Origin: Microvirga sp052114605
Lineage (GTDB): Bacteria; Pseudomonadota; Alphaproteobacteria; Rhizobiales; Beijerinckiaceae
Length of the DNA stretch: 64,000 bases
Reading direction: 5' to 3'
NCBI RefSeq assembly: GCF_052114605.1
Contig: NZ_JBFRFB010000012.1
Location: forward strand, 83,999-147,998
In this document: one piece after another, positions 34,323-42,451 of the stretch
How positions within the stretch are numbered: position 1 is the stretch's first letter
Layout: each line of letters begins with the position of its first letter
Made by a program: the position numbers and the translations under genes
Notes under the pieces: generated by a model
Seen by the model: the letters and a program-made list of their open reading frames with translations, nothing else
What the model was told of the DNA's origin: nothing
Databases searched by the model: none

Positions 34323-35519
34323 TCAATCGGAGGAAGTGGAAGCGGCGATGCGCTCGGCAAGGGCGACGAGGCTCCTGTCCGATCCTGCAGGCCCCATCAG
34401 CGACAGGCCGAGCGGCGCGCCGAGCCGCGAGGCGAGCGGCATCGACACCTGCGGCAGGCCCGACAGCACGGAGAGGCAGAGCAGGTTCAGCGCCCTGGTC
34501 CGGTAATCGTTGAGGGCCTCGTCGCTCTCGGACAGCAGCGGCGCCACATCAGGCATGGTCGGCATGACGAGCACCGTGTCACGGGCGAGAAGTGCGTTGA
34601 ATCGCGCCCGGAAGGTGCTGCGGATGGCTTGAGCCTCGGCAACCTGAGCGTCCGTGACGGCGCGCGAGAACTCGAACCGGTCCAGGACACCAGGACCCAG
34701 CGGGGGCTGAAAGCGCTCGATCATCCGCCCGTTGACACCCCAGGCCTCACGGCTCTGGATGTAGCGCATGGCCCAGTAGAGGGCTGTGAAGCCTTCGGTC
34801 GCGACCTCCAGCCCCTCCGGCGCACCGAGCACGGCCTCGATTCGCTTGAGAGCGGGCGCAAGCGCCTCACGCACCTCGGATCTCAGGAGACCGAAGGCAT
34901 CCTTGGCCAGCAGCAGCTTCGGCTTTTCGGAGAGCGGGTTCGCATCCTCTCCCAGCAGCACCTCTCCGACCCGGGCGAAGGTCGCGCCATCGCGGGTGAA
35001 GTAGCCGCAGGTATCGAAGGAGGGCGCGAGATCGTGACAGAGCTCCAGGCTCACCCGGCCATGGGTTGGCCTGATGCCGAAGAGGCCGCAATGGCTGGCC
35101 GGCCCGCGGACCGAGCCGCCCGTATCCGTGCCGAGGGCGACATCGCACAACCCATTAGACACGGCGGAAGCCGAGCCCGAGGAGGAGCCGCCGGGAATGC
35201 GGTTCGGCGCGCCGCCATTCACCGGAGTGCCGAAATGGGCGTTCTTGCCGCTCAAGGAGAAGGCGAGTTCATCCGTGATCGTCTTGCCCACGAATCGGGC
35301 GCCCGAATCGAGCAGCCTCTGGACCGTGGGCGCGGTCCGGGTCCTGATGCCCGACAGGGCGAGCATGTGCGGCGAGCCGCAGCCGGTCGGGTAGCCCGCC
35401 ACGTCGAAAAGGTCTTTTGCCGCAAAGGTCAGGCCCGAAAGCGCCCCCTTCTCCGCATGGGGCACGGGAGCGGCGGGATAGGGCATGAAGGCCCGGGCGG
35501 GATCGTTGTCGAGGAGCAT
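34323..35519 (-). CDS. Amidase-signature family hydrolase
   Basis: 398-residue amidase with the Ser-Ser-Lys triad: Lys35 in TFAAKDLFD, a Ser of GGSSSGS (about 112) and nucleophile Ser136 in GTDTGGSVRGP. It is short for the family (many are 450-500 residues) and lacks any GatA-specific context, so a stand-alone amidase is likely. It is divergently placed from the liv-type importer (159 bp apart), raising the possibility that the imported compound is an amide. That link is inference only. Confidence 0.87.
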   Translation of the reverse strand: MLLDNDPARAFMPYPAAPVPHAEKGALSGLTFAAKDLFDVAGYPTGCGSPHMLALSGIRTRTAPTVQRLLDSGARFVGKTITDELAFSLSGKNAHFGTPVNGGAPNRIPGGSSSGSASAVSNGLCDVALGTDTGGSVRGPASHCGLFGIRPTHGRVSLELCHDLAPSFDTCGYFTRDGATFARVGEVLLGEDANPLSEKPKLLLAKDAFGLLRSEVREALAPALKRIEAVLGAPEGLEVATEGFTALYWAMRYIQSREAWGVNGRMIERFQPPLGPGVLDRFEFSRAVTDAQVAEAQAIRSTFRARFNALLARDTVLVMPTMPDVAPLLSESDEALNDYRTRALNLLCLSVLSGLPQVSMPLASRLGAPLGLSLMGPAGSDRSLVALAERIAASTSSD

Positions 35520-35678
35520 GGGACCACATGAGATAAAGGAACGGACAGGCGAAATGTGTCATTGCCCCTTGGCTTCAAGCAAGGCCGGAAATCTCGAACC
35601 TTGGCAATTTGGACTTTCTTCCAACCCCGATTGGCCCTACATCCTGGACATCTCCATGCACATTGTTAGGAACACGCC

Positions 35679-36881
35679 ATGGCACAGGCATCGATGACAC
35701 GCTGGCTTGCTCTTGGATTGGCGCTGGCCCTCGGCAGCCCCGCCGTCGCCCAGCAGCCTCCGATCAAGATCGGCGAGCTCAACTCCTATGCCCGGCAGGC
35801 GGCCTTCACCGTGCCCTATCGCAGCGGCTGGCAGATGGCCCTCGACGAGATCAATGCCAAGGGCGGAGTTCTCGGCCGCAAGCTCGAGATCGTCTCCCGC
35901 GACGACGGCGGCACGACGAGCGACGCCACCCGCGTGGCGGACGAGCTGGTGACCCGCGAAGGCGCGGTTCTCCTCTTCGGCTCGTTCCTGTCGAATGTCG
36001 GCGTGGCCATGGCGGACTACGCCAACCAGAAGAAGATCGTCTACATCGCCGCCGAGCCCCTGACCGATGCCATCACCATGGCGCAGGGCAACCGCTATAC
36101 CTTCCGCATCCGGCCCAACAATTCCATGCAGGTCGGCATGCTCATGAAGCAGGCCAAGGCATCCGGCGCCAAGCGCTGGGCCGTTGTCGCGCCGAACTAC
36201 GAATTCGGCCAGTCGGCGGCGGGAGCCTTCAAGCGCCTGCTCAAAGAACAGATCCCCGATGCCGAGATCGTCGCCGAGCAATATCCGGCTCTCGGCAAGA
36301 TCGAGGCCGGCTCCACCGTCTCCGCGCTCGAACAGGCCAAGCCCGACGGCATATTCAACGTTCTCTTCGGCCCCGACCTCACGCAATTCGTCCGCGAGGG
36401 CAACACCCGCGGTCTTTTCGAGAACACGACGGTTCTCTCGCTGCTCACCGGCGAACCCGAATGGCTGCTGCCCCTGAAGGACGAGGTGCCGGAAGGCTGG
36501 ACCGTCACCGGCTACCCCTGGGACGAGATCACCGATCCCAAGCACAAGGCCTTCATCGACGCCTATCGCGCGAAGTTCAACGAGACGCCGCGCCTCGGCT
36601 CGCTGCTCGGCTACATGGTCGTCTACATGATCCGCGACACCATCGAGCGCGCGGGCTCGACCGACACTGAAGCGATGATCAAGGCGCTGGAGGACGCGAA
36701 GTTCGACACGGTCGCCGGCCCCGTCACCATGCGTGGCATCGACCACCAATCCACCATGGGCGCCTGGGTCGGCAAGCTCGTGCTGAAAGGCGCCAATGGG
36801 GGCATGACCGAATGGACCTATCAGGACGGCACATCGTTCATGCCGACCGAAGCCCAGGTGAAGGCGGTGCGGAAGGATTGA
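35679..36881 (+). CDS. LivK-type ABC transporter substrate-binding protein
   Basis: 400-residue periplasmic binding protein of the Leu/Ile/Val-binding family (Peripla_BP_6): signal peptide 1-24 ending AVAQ, then IKIGELNSYARQAAFTVP, with the family's NAKGGVLGRKLEIVSRDD segment shortly after. Ligands of this family include branched-chain amino acids, amides, urea and aromatics, so the substrate is unassigned. It should feed the fused permease and LivG/LivF ATPases downstream, but a DUF559 gene with inverted repeats lies between them. Confidence 0.88.
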   Translation: MAQASMTRWLALGLALALGSPAVAQQPPIKIGELNSYARQAAFTVPYRSGWQMALDEINAKGGVLGRKLEIVSRDDGGTTSDATRVADELVTREGAVLLFGSFLSNVGVAMADYANQKKIVYIAAEPLTDAITMAQGNRYTFRIRPNNSMQVGMLMKQAKASGAKRWAVVAPNYEFGQSAAGAFKRLLKEQIPDAEIVAEQYPALGKIEAGSTVSALEQAKPDGIFNVLFGPDLTQFVREGNTRGLFENTTVLSLLTGEPEWLLPLKDEVPEGWTVTGYPWDEITDPKHKAFIDAYRAKFNETPRLGSLLGYMVVYMIRDTIERAGSTDTEAMIKALEDAKFDTVAGPVTMRGIDHQSTMGAWVGKLVLKGANGGMTEWTYQDGTSFMPTEAQVKAVRKD

Positions 36882-36889
36882 CGCCCTTC

Positions 36890-36937
36890 ACCCTCCCCTT
36901 GAGGGGGAGGGTCGGCCGCAAGGCCGGGGTGGGGTGG
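36890..36937 (+). repeat. Left inverted repeat of the DUF559 element
   Basis: A 48-bp arm beginning with the tip palindrome at 36891-36911 and continuing with GTCGGCCGCAAGGCCGGGGT. It pairs with 37338-37385 at 46 of 48 positions; the two differences are a CA/TT change in the loop of the second small palindrome. Confidence 0.85.
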
Positions 36938-36958
36938 CACCACAACAGAAAACCAGTC

Positions 36959-37387
36959 ATGCCAAACATCACCCGCTTCAAACGTGAAAGAGCCAACCAG
37001 CTCCGCTCGAATGCCACCGAGCCAGAGCAGCGCCTCTGGCGCGCCCTGAAGAACATCCCCGTCTACGGCAGCCACTTCAGACGCCAAGTCCCCATCGGCC
37101 CCTATGTCGCCGACTTCGCCTGTCTGAAAGCGCGCCTCGTCATCGAGCTTGATGGTGATCACCATTCTCAAGATGATATTGCCATAAAAGACGAACGCCG
37201 GACCCGATGGCTCGAAGGCGAAGGCTATCGCGTCATCCGTTTCTGGAACGCCGAGCTGAGCGAGAATATGTCCGGCGTTCTCGACACGATTTATGCTGCC
37301 TTGTATGGCTCACCTCATTCGGAAGCCGTTGCGCTTCCCACCCCACCCCGGCCTAACGGCCGACCCTCCCCCTCAAGGGGAGGGTAA
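36959..37387 (+). CDS. DUF559 (Vsr-like endonuclease fold) protein
   Basis: 142-residue protein of the DUF559 family, related to very-short-patch-repair-type endonucleases. Seen: RANQLRSNATEPEQRLW lead, RRQVPIGPYVADFAC with Asp52, then VIELDGDHH with Glu63, Asp65 and Asp67, followed by RTRWLEGEGYRVIRFWN. The spaced acidic residues fit a PD-(D/E)xK-like active site. The last 15 or so residues (PTPPRPNGRPSPSRGG) are encoded by the right inverted repeat, and the stop begins on its last base, so the gene is physically part of the repeat unit. ATG 36959 starts the conserved domain; the open frame upstream to 36812 overlaps the binding-protein gene and the left arm and is rejected. Biological role unknown. 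Confidence 0.85.
   Translation: MPNITRFKRERANQLRSNATEPEQRLWRALKNIPVYGSHFRRQVPIGPYVADFACLKARLVIELDGDHHSQDDIAIKDERRTRWLEGEGYRVIRFWNAELSENMSGVLDTIYAALYGSPHSEAVALPTPPRPNGRPSPSRGG
37338..37385 (-). repeat. Right inverted repeat of the DUF559 element
   Basis: Reverse-complement copy of the left arm, lying inside the 3' end of the DUF559 gene and ending just before the liv permease start at 37391. Confidence 0.85.
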
Positions 37388-37390
37388 GCG

Positions 37391-39238
37391 GTGGATCTCT
37401 CCTTTCTCGTCATCCAAGCGCTCAACGGCCTCTCAAGCGCCTCCTCCCTGTTCATCACCGCCTGCGGCCTCACGCTCGTGTTCGGCGTGACGCGCATCGT
37501 CAATTTCGCTCACGGTTCGCTCTACATGATCGGCGCCTACACCGCCGCGACGCTCGTGCCGCGCCTGCTCGAATATTCCTTCGGACCCATCACCTTCTGG
37601 GCGGGCATTCTTGCAGCGGCGCTTTTTGTCGGCATCATCGGCATCCTGATCGAAGTGCTGCTGCTGCGCCGGATCTACGGCGCGCCGGAACTCTTCCAGC
37701 TGCTCGCCACCTTCGGCGTCGTGCTCGTGGTGCAGGATCTCGTGATTCTCGTCTTCGGCCCCGAAGATATTCTGGGGCCACGTGCGCCGGGATTGCGCGC
37801 TCCTGTCGAAATTCTCGGGCGGCGTTTTCCATCCTACGAACTCGTGCTGATCGCCGCAGGTCCCGTCGTGCTCGGTCTCGTGTGGCTGCTACTGCGCAAG
37901 ACCCGCTTCGGCGTGCTCGTGCGCGCGGCGACGCAGGATCGTGACATGATCGCGGCGCTCGGCGTCAATCAGCGACTGCTGTTCACCGGCACGCTTTTTC
38001 TCGGCGCGTTCCTCGCAGGGCTCGGCGGCGCATTGCAGATCCCGCGCGTCTCGGCCCATGCGGGCATGGATCTCTCCATCATCGCGGAAGCTTTCGTCGT
38101 CACGGTCGTCGGCGGAATGGGCAGCGTGCCCGGCGCGTTTCTGGCGGCTCTCATCATCGGGCAGCTGCAGGCCTTCGGCATCCTGCTCTTTCCGAAAAGC
38201 ACGCTCGTCGTCGTCTTCCTGCTCATGGCAGTGGTGCTGGCGGTGAGGCCGAACGGTTTCTTCGGCAGGCCCGAGGTGATCGGCGGCGCCCATGCGGTCG
38301 GCATCACAAGCCGCAAGCATTCGCCGCTCACCAAGCTCTTCGCCTTCTTTGCGCTTCTCATTCTCGCAGCCCTTCCGCTGGTCGGCGATGCCTATGTGCT
38401 GAAGGTCGGCACCGAGATCCTCATCTTCGCGCTCTTCGCGTTCAGTCTTCAGCTTCTCATCGGCGTCGGCGGCATCGTGAGCTTCGGCCATGCGGCCTTC
38501 TTCGGCCTCGGCGCTTACGGCGCGGCGCTCGCCGTGAAATGGGCGAACCTGCCGATGGAAGGCGCGCTTCCCATGGGCCTGTTGCTCGCAGCCATCGGCG
38601 CAGCAGCCATCGGCGCTTTCGTGGTGCGACTGTCGGGCATCTATCTGGCGATGATGACGCTGGCTGCCGCGCAGATTATCTTCGCGGTCGCCTTCCAATG
38701 GGTCGATGTGACCGGCGGCGACAACGGCATCGTCGGCGTATGGCCCTCCGCCTGGGCGTCCGGTCAGACGATGTATTACCTCTTCACCCTCGCGCTGACG
38801 GCAATCACGGTTTTCCTGCTGACACGCATCATCGACGCACCTTTCGGCTATGCGTTGCGCGCCGCGCGCGACTCCGAAGCACGCGCTGAATCCATCGGCC
38901 TGAAAATCCGCCAGCACCGCTGGATCGCCTTCGCCATTTCCGGCGCGGCAGCCGGACTTGCAGGCGGGCTCTATGCCTTCTCGCGCGGCTCCGTCGATCC
39001 CACCCTGCTCAGCATTCCGACATCGGTCGATGCCCTGACCATGCTGCTTCTCGGCGGCATTCAGACCATCACGGGGCCGCTCTGGGGTGCAGGCGTCCTG
39101 CATGTGCTGCGTGACCAGATCATGCCGCTCACATCCCTGTGGCGGCTGGTGCTGGGTGCCAGCATCATCGCCATCGTGCTCATCTTCCCGCGCGGTCTCG
39201 TCGGCACCATTCAATATTGGCGTGAGGAGCGCATATGA
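37391..39238 (+). CDS. Fused LivH-LivM ABC transporter permease
   Basis: 615 residues combining both permeases of a branched-chain amino acid-type importer. Residues 1-295 are LivH-like (NGLSSASSLFITACGLTLVFG; VNFAHGSLYMIGAY). Residues about 320-615 are LivM-like (SFGHAAFFGLGAYGAA; SGIYLAMMTLAAAQI; ARDSEARAESIGL). Each half has about eight to nine membrane helices, joined by a loop near GRPEVIGGAHAVGI. GTG start five bases after the DUF559 element, without an evident strong ribosome binding site. Overlaps livG by four bases. Confidence 0.92.
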   Translation: MDLSFLVIQALNGLSSASSLFITACGLTLVFGVTRIVNFAHGSLYMIGAYTAATLVPRLLEYSFGPITFWAGILAAALFVGIIGILIEVLLLRRIYGAPELFQLLATFGVVLVVQDLVILVFGPEDILGPRAPGLRAPVEILGRRFPSYELVLIAAGPVVLGLVWLLLRKTRFGVLVRAATQDRDMIAALGVNQRLLFTGTLFLGAFLAGLGGALQIPRVSAHAGMDLSIIAEAFVVTVVGGMGSVPGAFLAALIIGQLQAFGILLFPKSTLVVVFLLMAVVLAVRPNGFFGRPEVIGGAHAVGITSRKHSPLTKLFAFFALLILAALPLVGDAYVLKVGTEILIFALFAFSLQLLIGVGGIVSFGHAAFFGLGAYGAALAVKWANLPMEGALPMGLLLAAIGAAAIGAFVVRLSGIYLAMMTLAAAQIIFAVAFQWVDVTGGDNGIVGVWPSAWASGQTMYYLFTLALTAITVFLLTRIIDAPFGYALRAARDSEARAESIGLKIRQHRWIAFAISGAAAGLAGGLYAFSRGSVDPTLLSIPTSVDALTMLLLGGIQTITGPLWGAGVLHVLRDQIMPLTSLWRLVLGASIIAIVLIFPRGLVGTIQYWREERI

Positions 39239-40011
39239 CGCTTCTCTCCGTTCAGCACCTCGCTAAATCCTTCGGCGGCGTGACTGCGGCGCGCGATGTG
39301 AGCTTCTTGCTCGAACGCGGCGAGCTTTTAGCCATCATCGGCCCGAATGGTGCCGGCAAGTCCACCGTGTTCAACATGGTCGGCGGACAGCTGCGCCCGG
39401 ATCGCGGCGCGGTTCTGCTCGATGGGCAGGACATCACCAACACCGCGCCGCAGAAGCGCTTTCGCCTCGGCGTCGGACGCACCTTTCAGGTCGCGCAGAC
39501 ATTCCTTTCCATGAATGTGGCCGAGAACGTGCAGATGGCGCTGTTGAGCCATGCCAAAGAGACCGGCGGGCTCTGGTCGCCCGTGCGCATGCGCCACCGC
39601 GATGAAGCCATGAACCTGCTGAAGCAGGTCGGCATGGAGGAGGCAGCGGACAATCCCTGCTCGGCGCTCGCCTATGGCGACGTGAAGCGGGTGGAGCTTG
39701 CCATCGCGCTCGCGGGCCAGCCGAAGTTGCTGCTCATGGACGAGCCCACCGCCGGCATGGCGGCGCGCGAGCGCTCGGAGCTCATGGACCTCACGTCTAC
39801 CATTGCCGATACGAAGGGAATCGGCGTTCTGTTCACCGAGCACGACATGGATGTGGTGTTCGGCCATGCGGAGCGTGTGATCGTGCTCGTGCGCGGCCAG
39901 ATCATCGCCGCGGGCACCCCGGACGAGATCCGCCACCATGACGAGGTCCGCCGCGCTTATCTCGGCGACGATCATGCGCTTGATCGGCCCAAGGGAGTGA
40001 GCCCCTCATGA
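39235..40011 (+). CDS. livG: ABC transporter ATPase LivG-type
   Basis: 258-residue ATPase: Walker A GPNGAGKS, a LivG-type Q-loop region (GRTFQVAQTFLSMNVAENV), a degenerate signature (ALAYGDVKR) as is usual in LivG, Walker B LLLMDEPTAGM and switch His in TEHDMDVVF. Provides energy for import with LivF. Four-base overlaps on both sides. Confidence 0.93.
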   Translation: MTLLSVQHLAKSFGGVTAARDVSFLLERGELLAIIGPNGAGKSTVFNMVGGQLRPDRGAVLLDGQDITNTAPQKRFRLGVGRTFQVAQTFLSMNVAENVQMALLSHAKETGGLWSPVRMRHRDEAMNLLKQVGMEEAADNPCSALAYGDVKRVELAIALAGQPKLLLMDEPTAGMAARERSELMDLTSTIADTKGIGVLFTEHDMDVVFGHAERVIVLVRGQIIAAGTPDEIRHHDEVRRAYLGDDHALDRPKGVSPS

Positions 40012-40721
40012 GCGCGCCGCTTCTCGAAATCTGGAACATGAGCGCCTCCTATGGCCGGGCGCAGGTGCTGTTCGGCCTGTCGTTCCAGCTTTATGCGGGC
40101 GAAGTACTGGCGCTCGTCGGCCGCAACGGCGCGGGCAAGACCACGACGCTCAAGGCCGTCATGAGCCTGATCCCCGCCACTGCCGAGAAGGCCACCTTCA
40201 AGGGCCACACCCTCTCCCGCCTGCCCACCTACAAGATCGCCCGCCTCGGCCTTGGCTATGTCCCCGAGGACCGGCGCATCTTCACGGACCTGACGGTGGA
40301 CGAAAACTTGGAGGCGGGCCGTAAGGCCGGGGGCGGACGGCGCTCCCCCTGGACGCCGGAGCGGGTGTTCCGGCTCTTCCCCAACCTCGCCGAGATGCGC
40401 GGGCGGCGGGGCAACCAGATGTCCGGCGGCGAGCAGCAGATGCTCACCATCGCCCGAACCCTCATGGGCAACCCGGACGCCATCCTGCTCGACGAGCCCT
40501 CGGAGGGCATCGCCCCGGTGATCGTGCAGATGATGGCGGAGGCCATCCGGGCCATGAAGGCCGAGGGCGTGGCCGTGCTCCTCTCCGAACAGAACTGGGC
40601 CTTTGCCGCAGGCATCAGCGACCGGGCCATCGTGATCGAACGCGGCGAAATGCGCTTCATGGGCGCCATGACCGAGCTGATGGCCGATGAGCGCCTGCGG
40701 GCGGAGACGCTGGGGGTCTAA
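40008..40721 (+). CDS. livF: ABC transporter ATPase LivF-type
   Basis: 237-residue ATPase: Walker A GRNGAGKT, LGYVPEDRRIFTDLTVDENL (the LivF form), signature MSGGEQQM, Walker B ILLDEPSEGIAP and LSEQNWAFA in place of the switch-His segment. Last gene of the importer operon; no clear terminator was found downstream. Confidence 0.93.
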   Translation: MSAPLLEIWNMSASYGRAQVLFGLSFQLYAGEVLALVGRNGAGKTTTLKAVMSLIPATAEKATFKGHTLSRLPTYKIARLGLGYVPEDRRIFTDLTVDENLEAGRKAGGGRRSPWTPERVFRLFPNLAEMRGRRGNQMSGGEQQMLTIARTLMGNPDAILLDEPSEGIAPVIVQMMAEAIRAMKAEGVAVLLSEQNWAFAAGISDRAIVIERGEMRFMGAMTELMADERLRAETLGV

Positions 40722-40760
40722 CCGTGGCGTTTTGGGCGCAACAAACGTAACCCTAATCCA

Positions 40761-40789
40761 TTGACGGGGCGGGCAGAAAAGTCGATATG
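40761..40789 (+). promoter_or_regulatory. Possible promoter of the ferredoxin gene
   Basis: TTGACG at 40761-40766, a 17-bp spacer and GATATG at 40784-40789, a half-matching -10. It lies about 60 bp before the ferredoxin start, in the only gap after the liv operon. Confidence 0.3.
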
Positions 40790-40851
40790 CACCCCATCGG
40801 CGCGCCTCCCGCGCCGCACTCCGTCAAACCACGCGAAGGAACCAGCCTTTC

Positions 40852-41166
40852 ATGGGCGTCATCCATGTGACTGATCGGGACGGCCAGCGCCACACCCTCG
40901 AGGCCATCGAGGGCTGGCGGGTCATGGAGATCATCCGGGACTGGGGCCTGCCCATCGAAGGGCTGTGCGGCGGTGCCTGCGAATGCGCCACCTGCCACGT
41001 CTTCGTGGACGAAGCCTGGCTGGACAAGCTCTTTCCTCCCAGCGAGGAGGAGGAGGACCAACTCGACACCGTGATGTCGAGGTCCAATTCGCGTCTGTCC
41101 TGCCAGATCCTCTGGACACCGGAACTCGACGGCCTGGAAGTCACCCTCGCGCCGACCGGCAGTTAA
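40852..41166 (+). CDS. 2Fe-2S ferredoxin (adrenodoxin/vertebrate type)
   Basis: 104-residue electron carrier. Cluster ligands are Cys39, Cys45, Cys48 (C-x5-C-x2-C) and Cys84, with an extra Cys43 inside the loop. The acidic helix EEEEDQLDT is the usual partner-docking surface. It resembles ferredoxins that serve cytochrome P450s or iron-sulfur assembly. Neither a P450 nor isc/suf genes are adjacent, but a ferredoxin reductase gene follows after 69 bp and is the likely electron donor. Confidence 0.92.
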   Translation: MGVIHVTDRDGQRHTLEAIEGWRVMEIIRDWGLPIEGLCGGACECATCHVFVDEAWLDKLFPPSEEEEDQLDTVMSRSNSRLSCQILWTPELDGLEVTLAPTGS

Positions 41167-41235
41167 CCACCCTGCCGCATTGCCAAGATTGCGAGACCGT
41201 GCTTTTCGAAAGCGGTCTCTCGAAGGAGCCTGTTC

Positions 41236-42279
41236 ATGACCGACCATATCGAAACGGATGTCGTCATCATCGGTGCCGGGCCCGTGGGCCTGTTCGCCGT
41301 GTTCGAACTGGGGCTCCTCGACATCAAATGTCACCTCATCGACATCCTGCCGAAGGTGGGCGGCCAATGCGCCGAGCTCTACCCGGAGAAGCCGATCTAC
41401 GACATTCCGGGCTTCCCGATGGTGACGGGCCAGGGCCTCGTCGACAACCTGATGGCCCAGATCGATCCCTTCCACCCGACTTTCCACTTCAACGAGATGG
41501 TGGAAAGCATCGAGACGCTCGGCACCCCCGAGGCGCCCCTCTTCCGCGTCAAGACGTCGGAGAACGGCACGACATTTACCTGCAGGGCTGTGATCATCGC
41601 CGCCGGCGGCGGCTCGTTCCTGCCCAAGAAGCCGCCGATCGAGAACATCGAAGCCTATGAGGGCACGAGCGTGTTCTATGCGGTGCGCAAGATGGAGATG
41701 TTCCGCGACAAGAAGATCCTCATCGTCGGCGGCGGCGATTCGGCCCTCGACTGGACCGTGAACCTGCAGCCCATCGCCAAGCGCCTGACCCTGCTCCATC
41801 GCCGCGACGCCTTCCGCGCCGCGCCGCATACGGTGGAAAAAATGCGTTCCCTCGTCGCCTCGGGCGACATGGACCTGCATCTCGGCCAGGTGAGCCACCT
41901 GAAGGGCGATAACCACGTGCTCCACGGCGCGACGATCCGCAAGGATGACGGCTCCGAGTTCACGGTGGATTGCGACGTGATGCTGCCCTTCTTCGGGCTC
42001 ACCATGAAGCTCGGCCCCATCGCCGATTGGGGGCTGAATCTCCACGAGAACCTGATCCCGGTCGATACCGAGAAGTTCGAGACCAACGTGCCCGGCATCT
42101 TCGCCATCGGCGACATCAACACCTATCCCGGCAAGCTGAAGCTCATCCTCTCCGGCTTCCACGAGGGCGCGCTCGCGGCGCAAAAGGTGCATCGCTACGT
42201 GTATCCGGAAAAGAAGCTGCTGTTCCAATACACCACCTCTTCGTCGAGCCTGCAGAAGAAGCTGGGCGTCGCTGCCTAA
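41236..42279 (+). CDS. Ferredoxin--NADP+ reductase, thioredoxin-reductase-like
   Basis: 347-residue FAD protein with GAGPVGLFAVFELG (FAD site), the second dinucleotide site IVGGGDSALDW, and GDINTYPGKLKLILSGFHEG for FAD at the C-terminus. The Cys-x-x-Cys redox pair of thioredoxin reductases is absent, placing it in the TrxR-like ferredoxin/flavodoxin reductase branch. The C-terminal helix continues beyond the fold (VYPEKKLLFQYTTSSSSLQKK), as in that branch. It likely reduces the adjacent ferredoxin using NADPH. Confidence 0.9.
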   Translation: MTDHIETDVVIIGAGPVGLFAVFELGLLDIKCHLIDILPKVGGQCAELYPEKPIYDIPGFPMVTGQGLVDNLMAQIDPFHPTFHFNEMVESIETLGTPEAPLFRVKTSENGTTFTCRAVIIAAGGGSFLPKKPPIENIEAYEGTSVFYAVRKMEMFRDKKILIVGGGDSALDWTVNLQPIAKRLTLLHRRDAFRAAPHTVEKMRSLVASGDMDLHLGQVSHLKGDNHVLHGATIRKDDGSEFTVDCDVMLPFFGLTMKLGPIADWGLNLHENLIPVDTEKFETNVPGIFAIGDINTYPGKLKLILSGFHEGALAAQKVHRYVYPEKKLLFQYTTSSSSLQKKLGVAA

Positions 42280-42280
42280 A

Positions 42281-42308
42281 GCATTTTCGGCGAAGTGAAT
42301 CCGGTTCG
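42281..42308. repeat. Half of a REP-like element
   Basis: GCATTTTCGGCGAAGTGAAT followed by CCGGTT contains AAGTGAATCCGGTT (42293-42306), 13 of 14 bases identical to AAGTGGATCCGGTT at 56669-56682. It lies in the gap after the reductase gene and seems to be a related but less palindromic copy. Confidence 0.45.
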
Positions 42309-42451
42309 CTGTCAAAAGTGCGGCCCGCCAAAGAAGAGAGATGATTCCACGCAAATGGAAACATCTCTAACCGTTTGCGGATCAACAGCTTTCCAGACGC
42401 CTGCTTAACTTCCCCTTGCGGAGGGGGCCGGTTCCTGAAACTGTTATACCC

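Larger units (their letters stand above)
36890..37385. mobile_element. DUF559 element bounded by 48-bp inverted repeats
   Basis: Two 48-bp arms (36890-36937 and 37338-37385) are inverted copies of each other with 46 of 48 bases identical, and they enclose a single DUF559 gene. Each arm contains its own tip palindrome (CCCTCCCC, short loop, GGGGAGGG). The unit starts nine bases after the binding-protein stop and ends five bases before the permease GTG. No clear target-site duplication is visible. Mobility is an inference from the structure. Confidence 0.6.

Noticed and set aside
36812..36958. N-terminal extension of the DUF559 protein
   Set aside because: It would overlap the end of the binding-protein gene and run through the left inverted repeat; the family domain begins at ATG 36959.
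37889..39214. 441-codon minus-strand frame opposite the LivHM permease
   Set aside because: Same shadow effect: membrane helices on the plus strand read as acidic/basic runs on the minus strand.
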